Shown here in pieces: positions 29,192 to 38,604 of a stretch of DNA of 64,000 bases. Under the pieces are notes generated by a model. The model had not been told where the DNA came from, ran no database searches, and was given only the letters and a program-made list of their open reading frames with translations. The position numbers and the translations under genes are program-made. How positions within the stretch are numbered: the first letter of the stretch is position 1; each line of letters begins with the position of its first letter. Source of the DNA: a bacterium (GTDB lineage: Bacteria > CLD3 > SB21); the NCBI GenBank assembly GCA_013360215.1, contig JABWCP010000001.1:281225-345224 (forward strand), written 5' to 3'.

Positions 29192-30235
29192 CTAAATACT
29201 TTGTTGCCAAAGGATGTTTCCGTTTTCCGTATCCAGCGCAACGGCAAAGCGGTATGTAAAAAAATAAAGTTTACCGTCTTCGACCAGATACGAACCCGGG
29301 TTTTCGCTGAAAAAAAACCGATCGTCTTTGATCTCAGGATGGATCTGATCGGCTGTTACGGTCCATTTTTTTTGTCCGTCCGCACGCACAGCAAATAATA
29401 CAAAGCCGTTTTCGGAAGCGCGTTTTTTGAGCGCACGTACGACTCCGGTTGAGGACGAATCAATCGTAAAATCGGCATACTCCGTAAACAGAGCAGGTCG
29501 TTTTTCATCGGTCCACGTCGTTTGTTTTTTATCGCGGGGATGTGTTTCGCCCGTGAGCACATCATAATAAAGCCCGGCCCCATCGGACAGGGTGAGTTCA
29601 AAATAAGGTATGGCTTCGTCCCACCCGGAGCCTGACATATCGGGCTTGAGCATCCATGAACGGTCGTATGTGATCTTATCTATGCGGTTTGCCAACTCCG
29701 GCATATCGGAACGCAGCTCACTCGATATAAAAAAACGATCAAATCGGGATACACGGGTATCAAAAATTGCGTACGATTTAGTGGCGATGGTCGGCACTAA
29801 AAATGCGCGCCGTTCGGCATAATGCGCCACCTGATAATCCTCAATGCGCTGCAGAATATTTCCGCTTTTTTTATCAAACACGAAGATTTTCTGCGCTTGT
29901 GTTGTCGTAGATGGGTCTTCACGAAATCCGGACGCGCTGCCGCGGCTGCTCCGGTATCCGGTATTGGTAAGTACGCCTTCTACCATCAACACATCATCCG
30001 CCGATATGATGCGCGTCACTTCACCCATACGCGAGAGCTGATGGTCATAATACACAAAAAAAATCGTATGTATCAGTAATGCCATCGCAGAAAAAGTAAT
30101 CCAGCGGTTGCGTTTCGTCACGATCTTAAAAAGCTTGACGATCATAAGTGTAAACACGACGATGCCGGGTAATACCAAAAAGAGATAACCCAAAAACCAG
30201 TCAAAGTATATGTTGAAAAAATCGCTCATCCTCAA
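29192..30235 (-). CDS. Unknown membrane protein inserted in the suf operon
   Basis: 347 residues: two membrane helices near the N-terminus (about 15-35 and 45-65), then a soluble domain with propeller-like beta-strand pairs ([33 protein letters not shown]). It looks like a short PQQ-type or PA2928-like protein, but I do not recognise it firmly. It overlaps the sufB stop by 4 bases (ATGA), so it is translated with the operon. SufB and SufC are normally adjacent; the insertion suggests either a suf-linked function or a recent insertion. Confidence 0.7.
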   Translation of the reverse strand: MRMSDFFNIYFDWFLGYLFLVLPGIVVFTLMIVKLFKIVTKRNRWITFSAMALLIHTIFFVYYDHQLSRMGEVTRIISADDVLMVEGVLTNTGYRSSRGSASGFREDPSTTTQAQKIFVFDKKSGNILQRIEDYQVAHYAERRAFLVPTIATKSYAIFDTRVSRFDRFFISSELRSDMPELANRIDKITYDRSWMLKPDMSGSGWDEAIPYFELTLSDGAGLYYDVLTGETHPRDKKQTTWTDEKRPALFTEYADFTIDSSSTGVVRALKKRASENGFVLFAVRADGQKKWTVTADQIHPEIKDDRFFFSENPGSYLVEDGKLYFFTYRFAVALDTENGNILWQQSI

Positions 30236-31680
30236 CCTACGCTGCCTTCGAGGCTTACGCCGAGCAGTTTCTGCGCTTCGACGGCAAACTCCATCGGCAG
30301 TTCTTTGAAAACTTCTTTACAAAATCCGTTGACGATCATAGACACGGCGTCTTCGGTAGAAATACCGCGCTGATTGCAGTAAAAAATCTGGTCTTCGCCG
30401 ATCTTCGACGTGGATGCTTCATGTTCTACCTGAGCGGTATTGTTCTTCACTTCGATATACGGGAAAGTATGCGCGCCGCACTGATCACCGAGCAGCATCG
30501 AATCGCATTGGGAAAAATTACGCGCATTCTCCGCGTTTTTGCCCACGCGCACCAAGCCGCGATAGGTATTTTGGCCATGGCCTGCGGAGATACCTTTGGA
30601 AACGATCGTGCTGCGCGTATTTTTGCCGAGGTGAATCATCTTCGTACCGGTATCGGCTTGCTGACGTTTGGCCGTGAGCGCGACGGAATAAAATTCTCCG
30701 ACCGAATTATCACCTTTCAAAATGCAACTCGGATATTTCCATGTGATGGCGGAGCCGGTTTCAACCTGCGTCCAGGAGATTTTAGAATTGTCACCCGCGC
30801 ACAAACCGCGTTTCGTCACAAAATTATAAATCCCGCCTTTACCGTCCTTGTCGCCCGGGTACCAATTTTGTATCGTTGAATATTTGACCTGTGCATTGGT
30901 ATGCGCATAGATTTCGACGACGGCGGCATGCAATTGGTTTTCATCGCGCATCGGTGCGGTACATCCTTCGAGATAACTGACGTAGCTGCCCTCGTCCGCC
31001 ACGATGAGCGTGCGTTCAAACTGGCCCGTACTGGCGGCGTTGATGCGGAAATACGTCGAAAGTTCCATCGGGCACCGTACGCCTTTGGGGATATAACAAA
31101 ACGAACCGTCGGTAAATACCGCGGAATTGAGCGCAGAGTAAAAATTATCCGTCGGCGGTACGACCGAACCGATGTATTGCTTGATCAATTCGGGATGTTC
31201 TTGCACAGCTTCAGAGAATGAACAAAAAATGATACCGAGTTCTTTGAGTTTGGTTTTGAATGTCGTCGCGACGGATACGCTGTCAAATACGGCATCCACA
31301 GCCACTCCCGCGAGGGCAAGGCGTTCATTGAGCGGAATGCCGAGCTTCTCGTACGTTTTCAGCAATTCCGGATCCACTTCGTCAGCACTTTTTTTCTTTT
31401 GTTTCGGCGCGCTATAGTAGATGATATCCTGATAGTCCACTTTGGCGACATGCACATTTTGCCATGTAGGCTCGCCTTCTTCGCACATTTTGAGCCATTG
31501 TTTGTACGCTTTGAGTCGCCACTCCAAAAGCCATTCCGGTTCATTTTTCTTTTTGGAAATGAAGCGTATAATGTCTTCGTTAAGCCCTTTGGGGGCGGCA
31601 TCGGCTTCGATATCCGTTACAAAGCCGTACTTGTATTCGCGGTCAGCCAGTTGTTGCAGTTCACTGGTTTCGGTATTCAT
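30232..31680 (-). CDS. sufB: SufB, Fe-S scaffold subunit
   Basis: 482 residues from ATG 31680, chosen because AGGAG lies 7 bases upstream; the frame extends to 31722 without a ribosome site. Landmarks: [45 protein letters not shown], and the terminal [21 protein letters not shown]. Cluster assembly takes place on SufBCD. First gene of the operon. Confidence 0.96.
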   Translation of the reverse strand: MNTETSELQQLADREYKYGFVTDIEADAAPKGLNEDIIRFISKKKNEPEWLLEWRLKAYKQWLKMCEEGEPTWQNVHVAKVDYQDIIYYSAPKQKKKSADEVDPELLKTYEKLGIPLNERLALAGVAVDAVFDSVSVATTFKTKLKELGIIFCSFSEAVQEHPELIKQYIGSVVPPTDNFYSALNSAVFTDGSFCYIPKGVRCPMELSTYFRINAASTGQFERTLIVADEGSYVSYLEGCTAPMRDENQLHAAVVEIYAHTNAQVKYSTIQNWYPGDKDGKGGIYNFVTKRGLCAGDNSKISWTQVETGSAITWKYPSCILKGDNSVGEFYSVALTAKRQQADTGTKMIHLGKNTRSTIVSKGISAGHGQNTYRGLVRVGKNAENARNFSQCDSMLLGDQCGAHTFPYIEVKNNTAQVEHEASTSKIGEDQIFYCNQRGISTEDAVSMIVNGFCKEVFKELPMEFAVEAQKLLGVSLEGSVG

Positions 31681-31729
31681 AAAACTCCTATTGTTGACTC
31701 TAACACGCGAAAGATTAAACAATCTGTAC

Positions 31730-31772
31730 TATACTGTCAAGTATAAATTGATTTTTTTGTCAAGTATAAATT
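31730..31772 (-). promoter_or_regulatory. Tandem IscR-like half-sites / promoter upstream of sufB
   Basis: Read on the minus strand, ATACTTGAC occurs twice, 23 bp apart (+ strand 31736-31744 and 31759-31767), within a repeated 15-base unit. ATACTTGAC fits the left half of the E. coli IscR type 1 consensus (ATASYYGAC). The downstream copy also forms a perfect palindrome TATACT-TGAC-AGTATA (31730-31745), and each copy contains the -35-like TTGACA. Control by the Rrf2 protein of the same operon is inferred. Confidence 0.6.
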
Positions 31773-32277
31773 TTCATGCAATTCTTGCAAATCTTGATCT
31801 GTATCTTAGAAAGGTAAGGTAAAGAAGTTCAAGCGGTTGGATCATATTTCGCAAGGTCTCTGCAATGCGAGCTTTCTAAAGACCTTGTTGATAGAGACTC
31901 ATTCGACCATGAGATGACCTGCATAGGTCATTTCCGGTTACGCTATAGCCAGCCTGTTTTTTGATTAGCCGCCACGTTTCGCTATGAATACAACGGGGCA
32001 AAAAAAATAGCGCGCTGTAGATTATACAAGTTACACTAATGACCAAAAGAATATTAAGCTTGATTCTGAGTAAATTTCTCGGAAAAAGCATCTATTGAAA
32101 TGATGGAACGCAGTTACCGAAAATGATATAATTCGGCAACGCGTGCGATCCGCACCACGTTACACTATTGCCTGGAATATCTGCTAATAAGAATACTCAT
32201 TCTTATAATGCTTCCGTAATCAAGACGTAACACATATAAAGCATTATTACGGCAAGACTAATTTAGAGAAAACCGGA
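31773..32277. other. Intergenic region between sufB and the chemoreceptor gene
   Basis: About 500 bases without a convincing gene. It contains an 8-bp inverted repeat CAAGGTCT...AGACCTTG (31852-31859 / 31880-31887) and the palindrome TAAGAAT-ACTC-ATTCTTA (32188-32205). The latter overlaps TATAAT (32204-32209), a possible -10 for the chemoreceptor gene with no clear -35. Confidence 0.5.
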
Positions 32278-34383
32278 TTGTTACATTTTATAAATAACCT
32301 CTCTCTACGAAAAAAATTTATTGCAGTCAGTTTATGCTTTGTCACCCCGATGATCATCATGTTGGGATTCATCATCTGGGAAAAAATAGAATCCGTCCAA
32401 TTGACCAATCTTAAGCTCTACGGGCTGAACCACCTGCATGTTGTCCTGAAGTTTCAGTCATCCATGCATCGTTACACGCTTTTGCGAATTGAACATGGAA
32501 CGACAACTTCAGAGGGTTCTGAGGAACTTCAGGATATCCTCGAAACCGACAAAGAAAGGCGCTTTCAATCCTCTGCTGAAACCTCATACCAAACATTGGC
32601 TGAACGATGGAAAGAGTATTCGTCACTAGACCCTACCACGTCAGCGGATGCGGTGCATAATTACCATACCTATCTTGCGGAACAATCGTTTCTGCCATAC
32701 CTCAACGAAATCGGTGCGATAGCGCAACTTTCATCGGATGCGGAGGCCGATATTCAGATGGCCGCAACGAATCTCATGCAGCATCTTCCGAACCTAATGT
32801 ACAGCATCACGGATGCCTGTTTATTGGAACAGCGGCGATCCGGAAAACCACTCTCAGCCGATATTCAGAAAATCGGCCTTCTATGCGGACGTTTGCGCGA
32901 CAATATGGCTAAAGTCGAACGGGATGCTGAAAAAATCGCATCAACCAATGAATTAATAAATCAGGATCCGCTGCTTGCCCGTGTCAAGGAGCTGCGTTCC
33001 ATGATCAGTGATATGGTTGAAATTTTAGAAAGCCAGTTGAATCCGGCCGAAAACCGCGAAGCGAACCCTGCAGAATTTGCACTCCTTTCTCGTCGGACCT
33101 TGGCAACGGCATCGGTTTATGAAGACGTTGTGTATCGATACCTCCAAGATACGCTTGCCCGCCGCGCGGATGAATTGAATATGAGCGCATGGGTCATCAC
33201 TATCGTCGCTCTGGCATCGACGCTTATCCCGGTATTTCTTGGGCTTTATTTGTTTGGTTCTGTATCAAATCCCATTCGGATGATGGCCGGGATCATGGAG
33301 CATGCTGTTCTAGATACACGCATCAGACTTTCCCGCAAGGACGAAATCGGACGAATGGCAACAGCTTTTGACCGGTTCCTTGATACGACCAAGGCCGCAC
33401 TCAAAGAAGCCGCGCAAAGTTCTCACCAAGCCGTGATCATCGCGCAAAAAATGACGGAGAGTTCCCGCACGATTGCGGATGAATCCTTATTACAGAACAA
33501 ACAAAGTTCGGCCTCTTCCGCCAGTATGGATTATCTGCAGACCACCGTACATCTTATTGCTGAAAACGCACTTAATGCGCGGCATTTAATCACGGACGTC
33601 GAGCGTCGCGTTTCGATCGGACAACAGACTATCAATCATTCTATCGAAGGAATCAGGCATCGAGCCGACATCATTTCTGTATCCTCTAAAAAAATCGAAG
33701 ATCTTCATATTGCCAGCCGCAATATCGGCAAAGCGCTACATCTTATACGTATCATAGCCAAACAACTTAACTTGCTGGGTATCAATGCGTCTATCGAGGC
33801 GTCAAAAGCCGGCAAACACGGCAAGGGATTTGATGTCGTTGCTGAAGAAATAAGAGCTTTGGCCCTGCGCGCCGATAAGACGACCCACGACATTGATGAA
33901 ATTGTAAAATCCATACAAATCAACGTAAACGAATCGGTAGACCTTATTCACGGCGTACAAAGTGAGGCGGCCGCGAGCACCGGACAGATGGATGAATTGC
34001 AAAAGAGTCTGGGCAATATCGCGACGGAATTTCTCGCTGTCACCGATCACGTACACAAAATCGTGGACGCAACATCGCGCCATGCGGCTGCGGCCAACGA
34101 AGTCGAAGAACGTATCCGCATGATAGACCACTCATCCAAACGGATTTTGCAAGGTACCCAAGAAATCAATAGCTCCACGGATTACTTTTTGCAAGTTACG
34201 CGCGGATTGCAAGAAATGCTCATGCCTTTTAAAATGAATGAAACGGAGGAATCTCAAAAAACGACGCCACAACCGTCAAATCACAGCCATTCAAATCCCA
34301 CTGCCCTATCTACGAAAAACGATCCGCCGCATCAAAATGCATTTGACTTAAAGACCAACGACCTCATCTCCAATGTAAATTAA
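32278..34383 (+). CDS. Orphan methyl-accepting chemotaxis-type receptor
   Basis: 701 residues. TTG start; no strong ribosome site. Membrane helix about 13-35, extracytoplasmic four-helix-type sensor of about 265 residues, second helix about 303-325, HAMP (NPIRMMAGIMEHAVLDTRI), long coiled coil and a signalling tip IAKQLNLLGINASIEASKAG. The canonical tip is IAxQTNLLALNAAIEAARAGE; the T-to-L, A-to-G/I and R-to-K changes are unusual. The C-terminal tail is polar and Asn/Pro-rich with no NWETF-type tether. No che genes are nearby. Confidence 0.85.
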   Translation: MLHFINNLSLRKKFIAVSLCFVTPMIIMLGFIIWEKIESVQLTNLKLYGLNHLHVVLKFQSSMHRYTLLRIEHGTTTSEGSEELQDILETDKERRFQSSAETSYQTLAERWKEYSSLDPTTSADAVHNYHTYLAEQSFLPYLNEIGAIAQLSSDAEADIQMAATNLMQHLPNLMYSITDACLLEQRRSGKPLSADIQKIGLLCGRLRDNMAKVERDAEKIASTNELINQDPLLARVKELRSMISDMVEILESQLNPAENREANPAEFALLSRRTLATASVYEDVVYRYLQDTLARRADELNMSAWVITIVALASTLIPVFLGLYLFGSVSNPIRMMAGIMEHAVLDTRIRLSRKDEIGRMATAFDRFLDTTKAALKEAAQSSHQAVIIAQKMTESSRTIADESLLQNKQSSASSASMDYLQTTVHLIAENALNARHLITDVERRVSIGQQTINHSIEGIRHRADIISVSSKKIEDLHIASRNIGKALHLIRIIAKQLNLLGINASIEASKAGKHGKGFDVVAEEIRALALRADKTTHDIDEIVKSIQINVNESVDLIHGVQSEAAASTGQMDELQKSLGNIATEFLAVTDHVHKIVDATSRHAAAANEVEERIRMIDHSSKRILQGTQEINSSTDYFLQVTRGLQEMLMPFKMNETEESQKTTPQPSNHSHSNPTALSTKNDPPHQNAFDLKTNDLISNVN

Positions 34384-34820
34384 AAAGCGTGCAATTGCCG
34401 CGACATCGTTCCTATGATCACTTGACGAACGTGCCGTACGGTGTTACCGCGCCCCCAATTATTTCCTTCTGATACACCTCCATTTCGCCGAGACTTGCCG
34501 ACAAAAAATTACCATTCCCTTTTTTCAAAAAACCGAAACAGCGCCAAGGCGGCGGCGATATTGCTTCGCTTACGTCAAAAATGACGAAGGGCATATTCAA
34601 TACGCGCGTATGAACAGATACAATGAACCTAATTGCTGTTTCGAAGTACCTGCGTGAATCACGGCGGGTACGATGACTCGGTTCGATTTTGATCATAAAG
34701 TAAAATCTTTGGACACAATGCTAATAAATCCGAAATAATGATTTAACATTTGCCTCCTATCATTACATCCAGTCGGGGCCAATTGGCTACTGATATTGAT
34801 CACATTAAAACCTGCGAGTC
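34384..34820. other. Intergenic region before the polysaccharide locus
   Basis: About 440 bases. A minus-strand open frame at 34418-34696 (92 codons) has no ribosome site and no family I recognise; it may be a gene remnant. No hairpin terminator stands out after the chemoreceptor gene. Confidence 0.35.
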
Positions 34821-35906
34821 ATGTTGCATAGAAAAAAAATCTTATTTATCGGAGGTTCTTACAATCAATCGACGATGATGTTCGCAATCTCCCAATATCT
34901 TAAGCACTACGAATGTTATTTTACCCCTCACTATTGCGATGGTGTACTTGATCTTTTTGCTAAAGCGGGTATGCTTGATTTTACGCCGATCGGTGGGATT
35001 CATAAGAAAGTAACAGAAGAGTTTTTTAGTCGGATGGGAGTAGCGGTTGATTACAAAGGCCTTCTCTACGACTATGATCTAGTAGTGACATGTTCCGATT
35101 TGATCATACAAAAGAATATCCGCACTAAAAAAATCGTATTGGTCCAGGAAGGCATGACCGACCCTGAGAATCTCATGTATCATCTTGTTCGTACCTTACG
35201 GCTTCCCCGATTTCTGGCCAGTACTTCGACCAATGGTTTGTCCGATTCTTACGAAATGTTCTGCGTCGCCTCGCAGGGGTACAAAGATTTTTTTGTACGA
35301 AAAGGAGTGCGTCCTGAAAAAATAGCGGTAACCGGCATACCAAACTACGATGATCTCGCGCGCCACACAGAAAACAACTTTCCGCATCATCACTTTGTTT
35401 TGGTGGCGACCTCGGACGCTCGGGAAACCTATAAACTGGATAACCGAAAAAAATTCATCCGCAAATGCGTCGCGATCGCAGCCGGACGGCCATTGATATT
35501 CAAATTGCACCCCAATGAAAATTTTGCCCGTGCGAAGCGCGAAATCGAAACTTACGCGCCCGGTTCCAAGGTTTATACGGACGGGGATACGATGGCGATG
35601 ATTGCAAACTGCGACGTATTGATTACCCAATATTCGACCGTGGTTTATGCCGGGATTGTATTCGGAAAGGAAGTGCATTCATATTTTGATCACGACACAT
35701 TACATCAGATGGCGCCGATGCAAAACGGCGGCGACTCCGCACGCCGTATCGCATTGATCTGCGAATCGGTTCTTCATCGTTCTCCAAAATCAAACGGCAA
35801 AACCCGCTATCCTGCTTTGCTTAGTTCGGGACGCTCCGTCTACGCCAAAGCGGTAAAGCGGTTAGCCTCGATCATGAATAAAACATTGATATCATGCACA
35901 TCGTAA
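34821..35906 (+). CDS. GT-B-type putative glycosyl/polyol-phosphate transferase
   Basis: 361 residues. N-terminal KILFIGGSYNQSTMM begins a Rossmann-like domain; RPLIFKLHPNENF and DVLITQYSTVVYAGIVFGK are typical of the C-terminal donor-binding half of capsule-polymerase, CDP-glycerol and sialyl/Kdo transferase-like GT-B enzymes. No signal peptide. It overlaps the SpsF-like cytidylyltransferase gene by 13 bases, so it may transfer the CMP-sugar made by this cluster (inference). Confidence 0.65.
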   Translation: MLHRKKILFIGGSYNQSTMMFAISQYLKHYECYFTPHYCDGVLDLFAKAGMLDFTPIGGIHKKVTEEFFSRMGVAVDYKGLLYDYDLVVTCSDLIIQKNIRTKKIVLVQEGMTDPENLMYHLVRTLRLPRFLASTSTNGLSDSYEMFCVASQGYKDFFVRKGVRPEKIAVTGIPNYDDLARHTENNFPHHHFVLVATSDARETYKLDNRKKFIRKCVAIAAGRPLIFKLHPNENFARAKREIETYAPGSKVYTDGDTMAMIANCDVLITQYSTVVYAGIVFGKEVHSYFDHDTLHQMAPMQNGGDSARRIALICESVLHRSPKSNGKTRYPALLSSGRSVYAKAVKRLASIMNKTLISCTS

Positions 35907-36700
35907 CGATTGTTCAAGCCCGGTTATCCTCGACGCGATTACCAGGCAAAGTTCTGCTCCATGCCGCCGGCCAGCCTCTTCTAGGTCATATTGTTCGTCG
36001 TATCCAATCTAGTCGATATGCCGGCACAGTCATCGTCGCTACTACCAGCAATGAGTCCGACGATCCGATAGAATTCTTTTGCCAAAAAGAAGGAATTCAA
36101 TGTTTCCGCGGACATCCGACCGATCTTTTAGACCGACATCTGATGGCTGCGCGCCTATATCGTGCGCAAGCCGTTGTCAAAATTCCCTCCGACTGCCCGC
36201 TGATTGATCCGGCGATCATTGATCGCGTTATTGAATACTATCTTGCACACTCCGATCAATACGACTACGTGAGTAATTTGCATCCGGCGACATACCCGGA
36301 TGGCAATGACGTCGAAATCATGAACATTGCCGCTTTGACCACGGCATGGAAAGAGGCGCACCGTCCCATGGAACGCGAACACACGACTCCGTTTTTTTGG
36401 GAGAATCGCGAGCGATTTCGGATCGGTAATGTGGCTTGGGAATCGGGGTTAGATTATTCCATGTCGCACCGTTGGACATTGGACTATGCGGAGGACTACG
36501 AATTAATTTGCCGGATATACGACGCCTTATATAAAGAAGACGAGGTGCCTTTTACTATCGCACAAATTCTGACTTTGCTTGAAACCCGACCAGAATTGGC
36601 CACAATCAATCAACGCTATTTGGGCGTGAACTGGTATCGTCATCATTTGGATGAATTGAAAACAGTCACTTCCAAAAGCACCAATCCAACTTTTCTATAG
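35894..36700 (+). CDS. SpsF-like cytidylyltransferase (CMP-sugar activation)
   Basis: 268 residues. Opens with VTIVQARLSSTRLPGKVL, the nucleotide-binding signature of the SpsF/NeuA/KdsB group; KIPSDCPLIDPAIID contains the metal-binding region. It would activate an ulosonic acid with CTP, consistent with the NeuB-like and KdsC-like genes downstream. Confidence 0.85.
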   Translation: MHIVTIVQARLSSTRLPGKVLLHAAGQPLLGHIVRRIQSSRYAGTVIVATTSNESDDPIEFFCQKEGIQCFRGHPTDLLDRHLMAARLYRAQAVVKIPSDCPLIDPAIIDRVIEYYLAHSDQYDYVSNLHPATYPDGNDVEIMNIAALTTAWKEAHRPMEREHTTPFFWENRERFRIGNVAWESGLDYSMSHRWTLDYAEDYELICRIYDALYKEDEVPFTIAQILTLLETRPELATINQRYLGVNWYRHHLDELKTVTSKSTNPTFL

Positions 36701-36708
36701 GAATCGTT

Positions 36709-37566
36709 ATGCGCCGACTCGCACTGGACGAACTGCCCATCATCGCACAAAATGTGCGCGAACACATATTGCGTATGTCCACCGACGGCGGATGTTTTAC
36801 CGGCGCTTCCTTGTCGTGTACCGATCTGATCGTCTACTTGTATACACGCTTTTTAAATGTCTCTATTGATAATCTCTTTGATCCGGATCGCGATTATTTT
36901 TTTCTATCCAAGGGTCACGATGTCCCTGCTCTCTATGGGACGCTGGCAGAACTTGGATTTATCGCACGCGCTCGTCTTAGCAATCACTTGTCGAGTCATG
37001 ACACAATATACTGGCATCCCAACCGAAACATCCCCGGCATCGAATTTCACAGCGGATCGTTAGGGCACCTGATTTCCGTCGCGGCTGGAGTTGCATTGGA
37101 TTGCAAGCTTCATTCGTCACCATCACGAATCGTCGTGGCGTTAGGCGACGGTGAACTTAACGAAGGATCGGTTTGGGAAGCGTGCTTGGTGGCTCAGGCC
37201 TACCGTCTTGATAATTTGATCTTGTTGGTAGATCGCAATGCATTTCAGGCCAACGTGCGCACTGAATCTTTAATTCCGCTAGAACCTCTCGAAGACAAAT
37301 TTTCAGCGTTCAATTTTTCCGTAACCTCTATTGACGGCCATGATTTTGAGGCCATGGAGGAAACCTTTGCCCGTATTCCGATGGCAGATGGTAAACCAAC
37401 CGCCATCATTGCACATACCGTTCGCGGCAAGGGCGTCCCCAGCATCGAAGCGAGAGCGGATCGTTGGTTTTGCAATTTTTCTCATGACGAGGTACAGCAG
37501 TTGATCAATGAACTTCATACCAACCAATCGGCGGAACTAACTAGTGACACCTTATTGGTCCGGTAA
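36709..37566 (+). CDS. Transketolase, N-terminal (TPP-binding) subunit
   Basis: 285 residues. Thiamine diphosphate site GDGELNEGSVWEA...N, preceded by GSLGHLISVAAGVALD. Split transketolases differ from the fused core-metabolism enzyme and often serve specialised sugar pathways. Ribosome site AGGAA lies before ATG 36709. It pairs with the C-terminal subunit about 100 bases downstream. Confidence 0.9.
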   Translation: MRRLALDELPIIAQNVREHILRMSTDGGCFTGASLSCTDLIVYLYTRFLNVSIDNLFDPDRDYFFLSKGHDVPALYGTLAELGFIARARLSNHLSSHDTIYWHPNRNIPGIEFHSGSLGHLISVAAGVALDCKLHSSPSRIVVALGDGELNEGSVWEACLVAQAYRLDNLILLVDRNAFQANVRTESLIPLEPLEDKFSAFNFSVTSIDGHDFEAMEETFARIPMADGKPTAIIAHTVRGKGVPSIEARADRWFCNFSHDEVQQLINELHTNQSAELTSDTLLVR

Positions 37567-37664
37567 CAATTACGTTGATTAGATAACATTTCTGCTTTCT
37601 CCATAAAGAAACTTCTACATCGGCATAATCTTAGCGCTACAATTGAAGGTTATCTTTACACATC

Positions 37665-38588
37665 ATGAAAATTAAAATCAATGAAACCTACGAAGATATC
37701 CTGACCGATCTAGTCCATCAAGACAATCGGTTTATGGCGCTAACTGCAGAAAATCGAGCGCCGATTCGAGGAATACCGGATCGCATCGGTTCGCGTTTTG
37801 TAGATACCGGCATCACCGAACAAACGTTGATCGGTATGGCCGCCGGTCTGGCATTGCGCGGACGCATCCCCGTCGCGCATGCGCTAGCTTCATTTCTTAC
37901 CATGCGCGCATTCGAATTCATTCGCACGGATGTTGGCATTGGAGCACTCCCGGTCAAAATGGTAGGGTACATACCCGGGATATTGTCGGACGCCAATGGG
38001 CCCACCCATCAGGCCATCGAAGATGTAAGCATCATGCGCACTATTCCTCCCGTCGGTATTTTCTGTCCCGCTGATATTGATGATCTTTTGATCGGCATTC
38101 GAACGGTATTGACTGATCCACGGCCGTTTTATATCCGTTACAATCATCGACCGGCCAATTATGTACATAGTGATCAATTTGCCATCGGAAAGGCCGAAGT
38201 CATCAAAACCGGTTCGGATATAGCTATTTGCACATACGGCGCTTTATTCAATGAATGCCTTCAAGCCTCGACTATACTTGAAGATGAAGGTATCTCCGTG
38301 CGACTAATCAATTTGCGAACGCTTAAACCTATTGACAAGGAAGCCCTGCTGTGCGCAATGCGTGAAACATCGCTTTTGGTAGCCGTTGAAGATCACTTTG
38401 AGACGGGCGGGCTATCTACCATTCTATCCGAAATTATGGTTCAGGAGACCATGACGTATCCCCCGCTGTTATCTATCGCATTTCCGACTTGGTTCAAACC
38501 TGGTTTGCTCAATGACGTACTCGAGCATGAACGGATGACCGGCGAACATATTGCCCAGCGTATTCTCACTCGTTATAACCAAAATTAA
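37665..38588 (+). CDS. Transketolase, C-terminal (Pyr/transketolase_C) subunit
   Basis: 307 residues. Pyrimidine-binding domain with RFVDTGITEQTLIGMAAGLA (catalytic Glu in the TEQ motif) and a C-terminal domain with RLINLRTLKPID. It completes a heteromeric transketolase with the upstream gene. A 98-base gap separates them, with no clear terminator. Confidence 0.9.
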   Translation: MKIKINETYEDILTDLVHQDNRFMALTAENRAPIRGIPDRIGSRFVDTGITEQTLIGMAAGLALRGRIPVAHALASFLTMRAFEFIRTDVGIGALPVKMVGYIPGILSDANGPTHQAIEDVSIMRTIPPVGIFCPADIDDLLIGIRTVLTDPRPFYIRYNHRPANYVHSDQFAIGKAEVIKTGSDIAICTYGALFNECLQASTILEDEGISVRLINLRTLKPIDKEALLCAMRETSLLVAVEDHFETGGLSTILSEIMVQETMTYPPLLSIAFPTWFKPGLLNDVLEHERMTGEHIAQRILTRYNQN

Positions 38589-38604
38589 CGCGTAATAACA
38601 CTCT

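Noticed and set aside
34418-34696. 92-codon minus-strand open frame
   Set aside because: No ribosome site, no recognised family and Arg/His-rich start; could be a remnant but not supportable as a gene.
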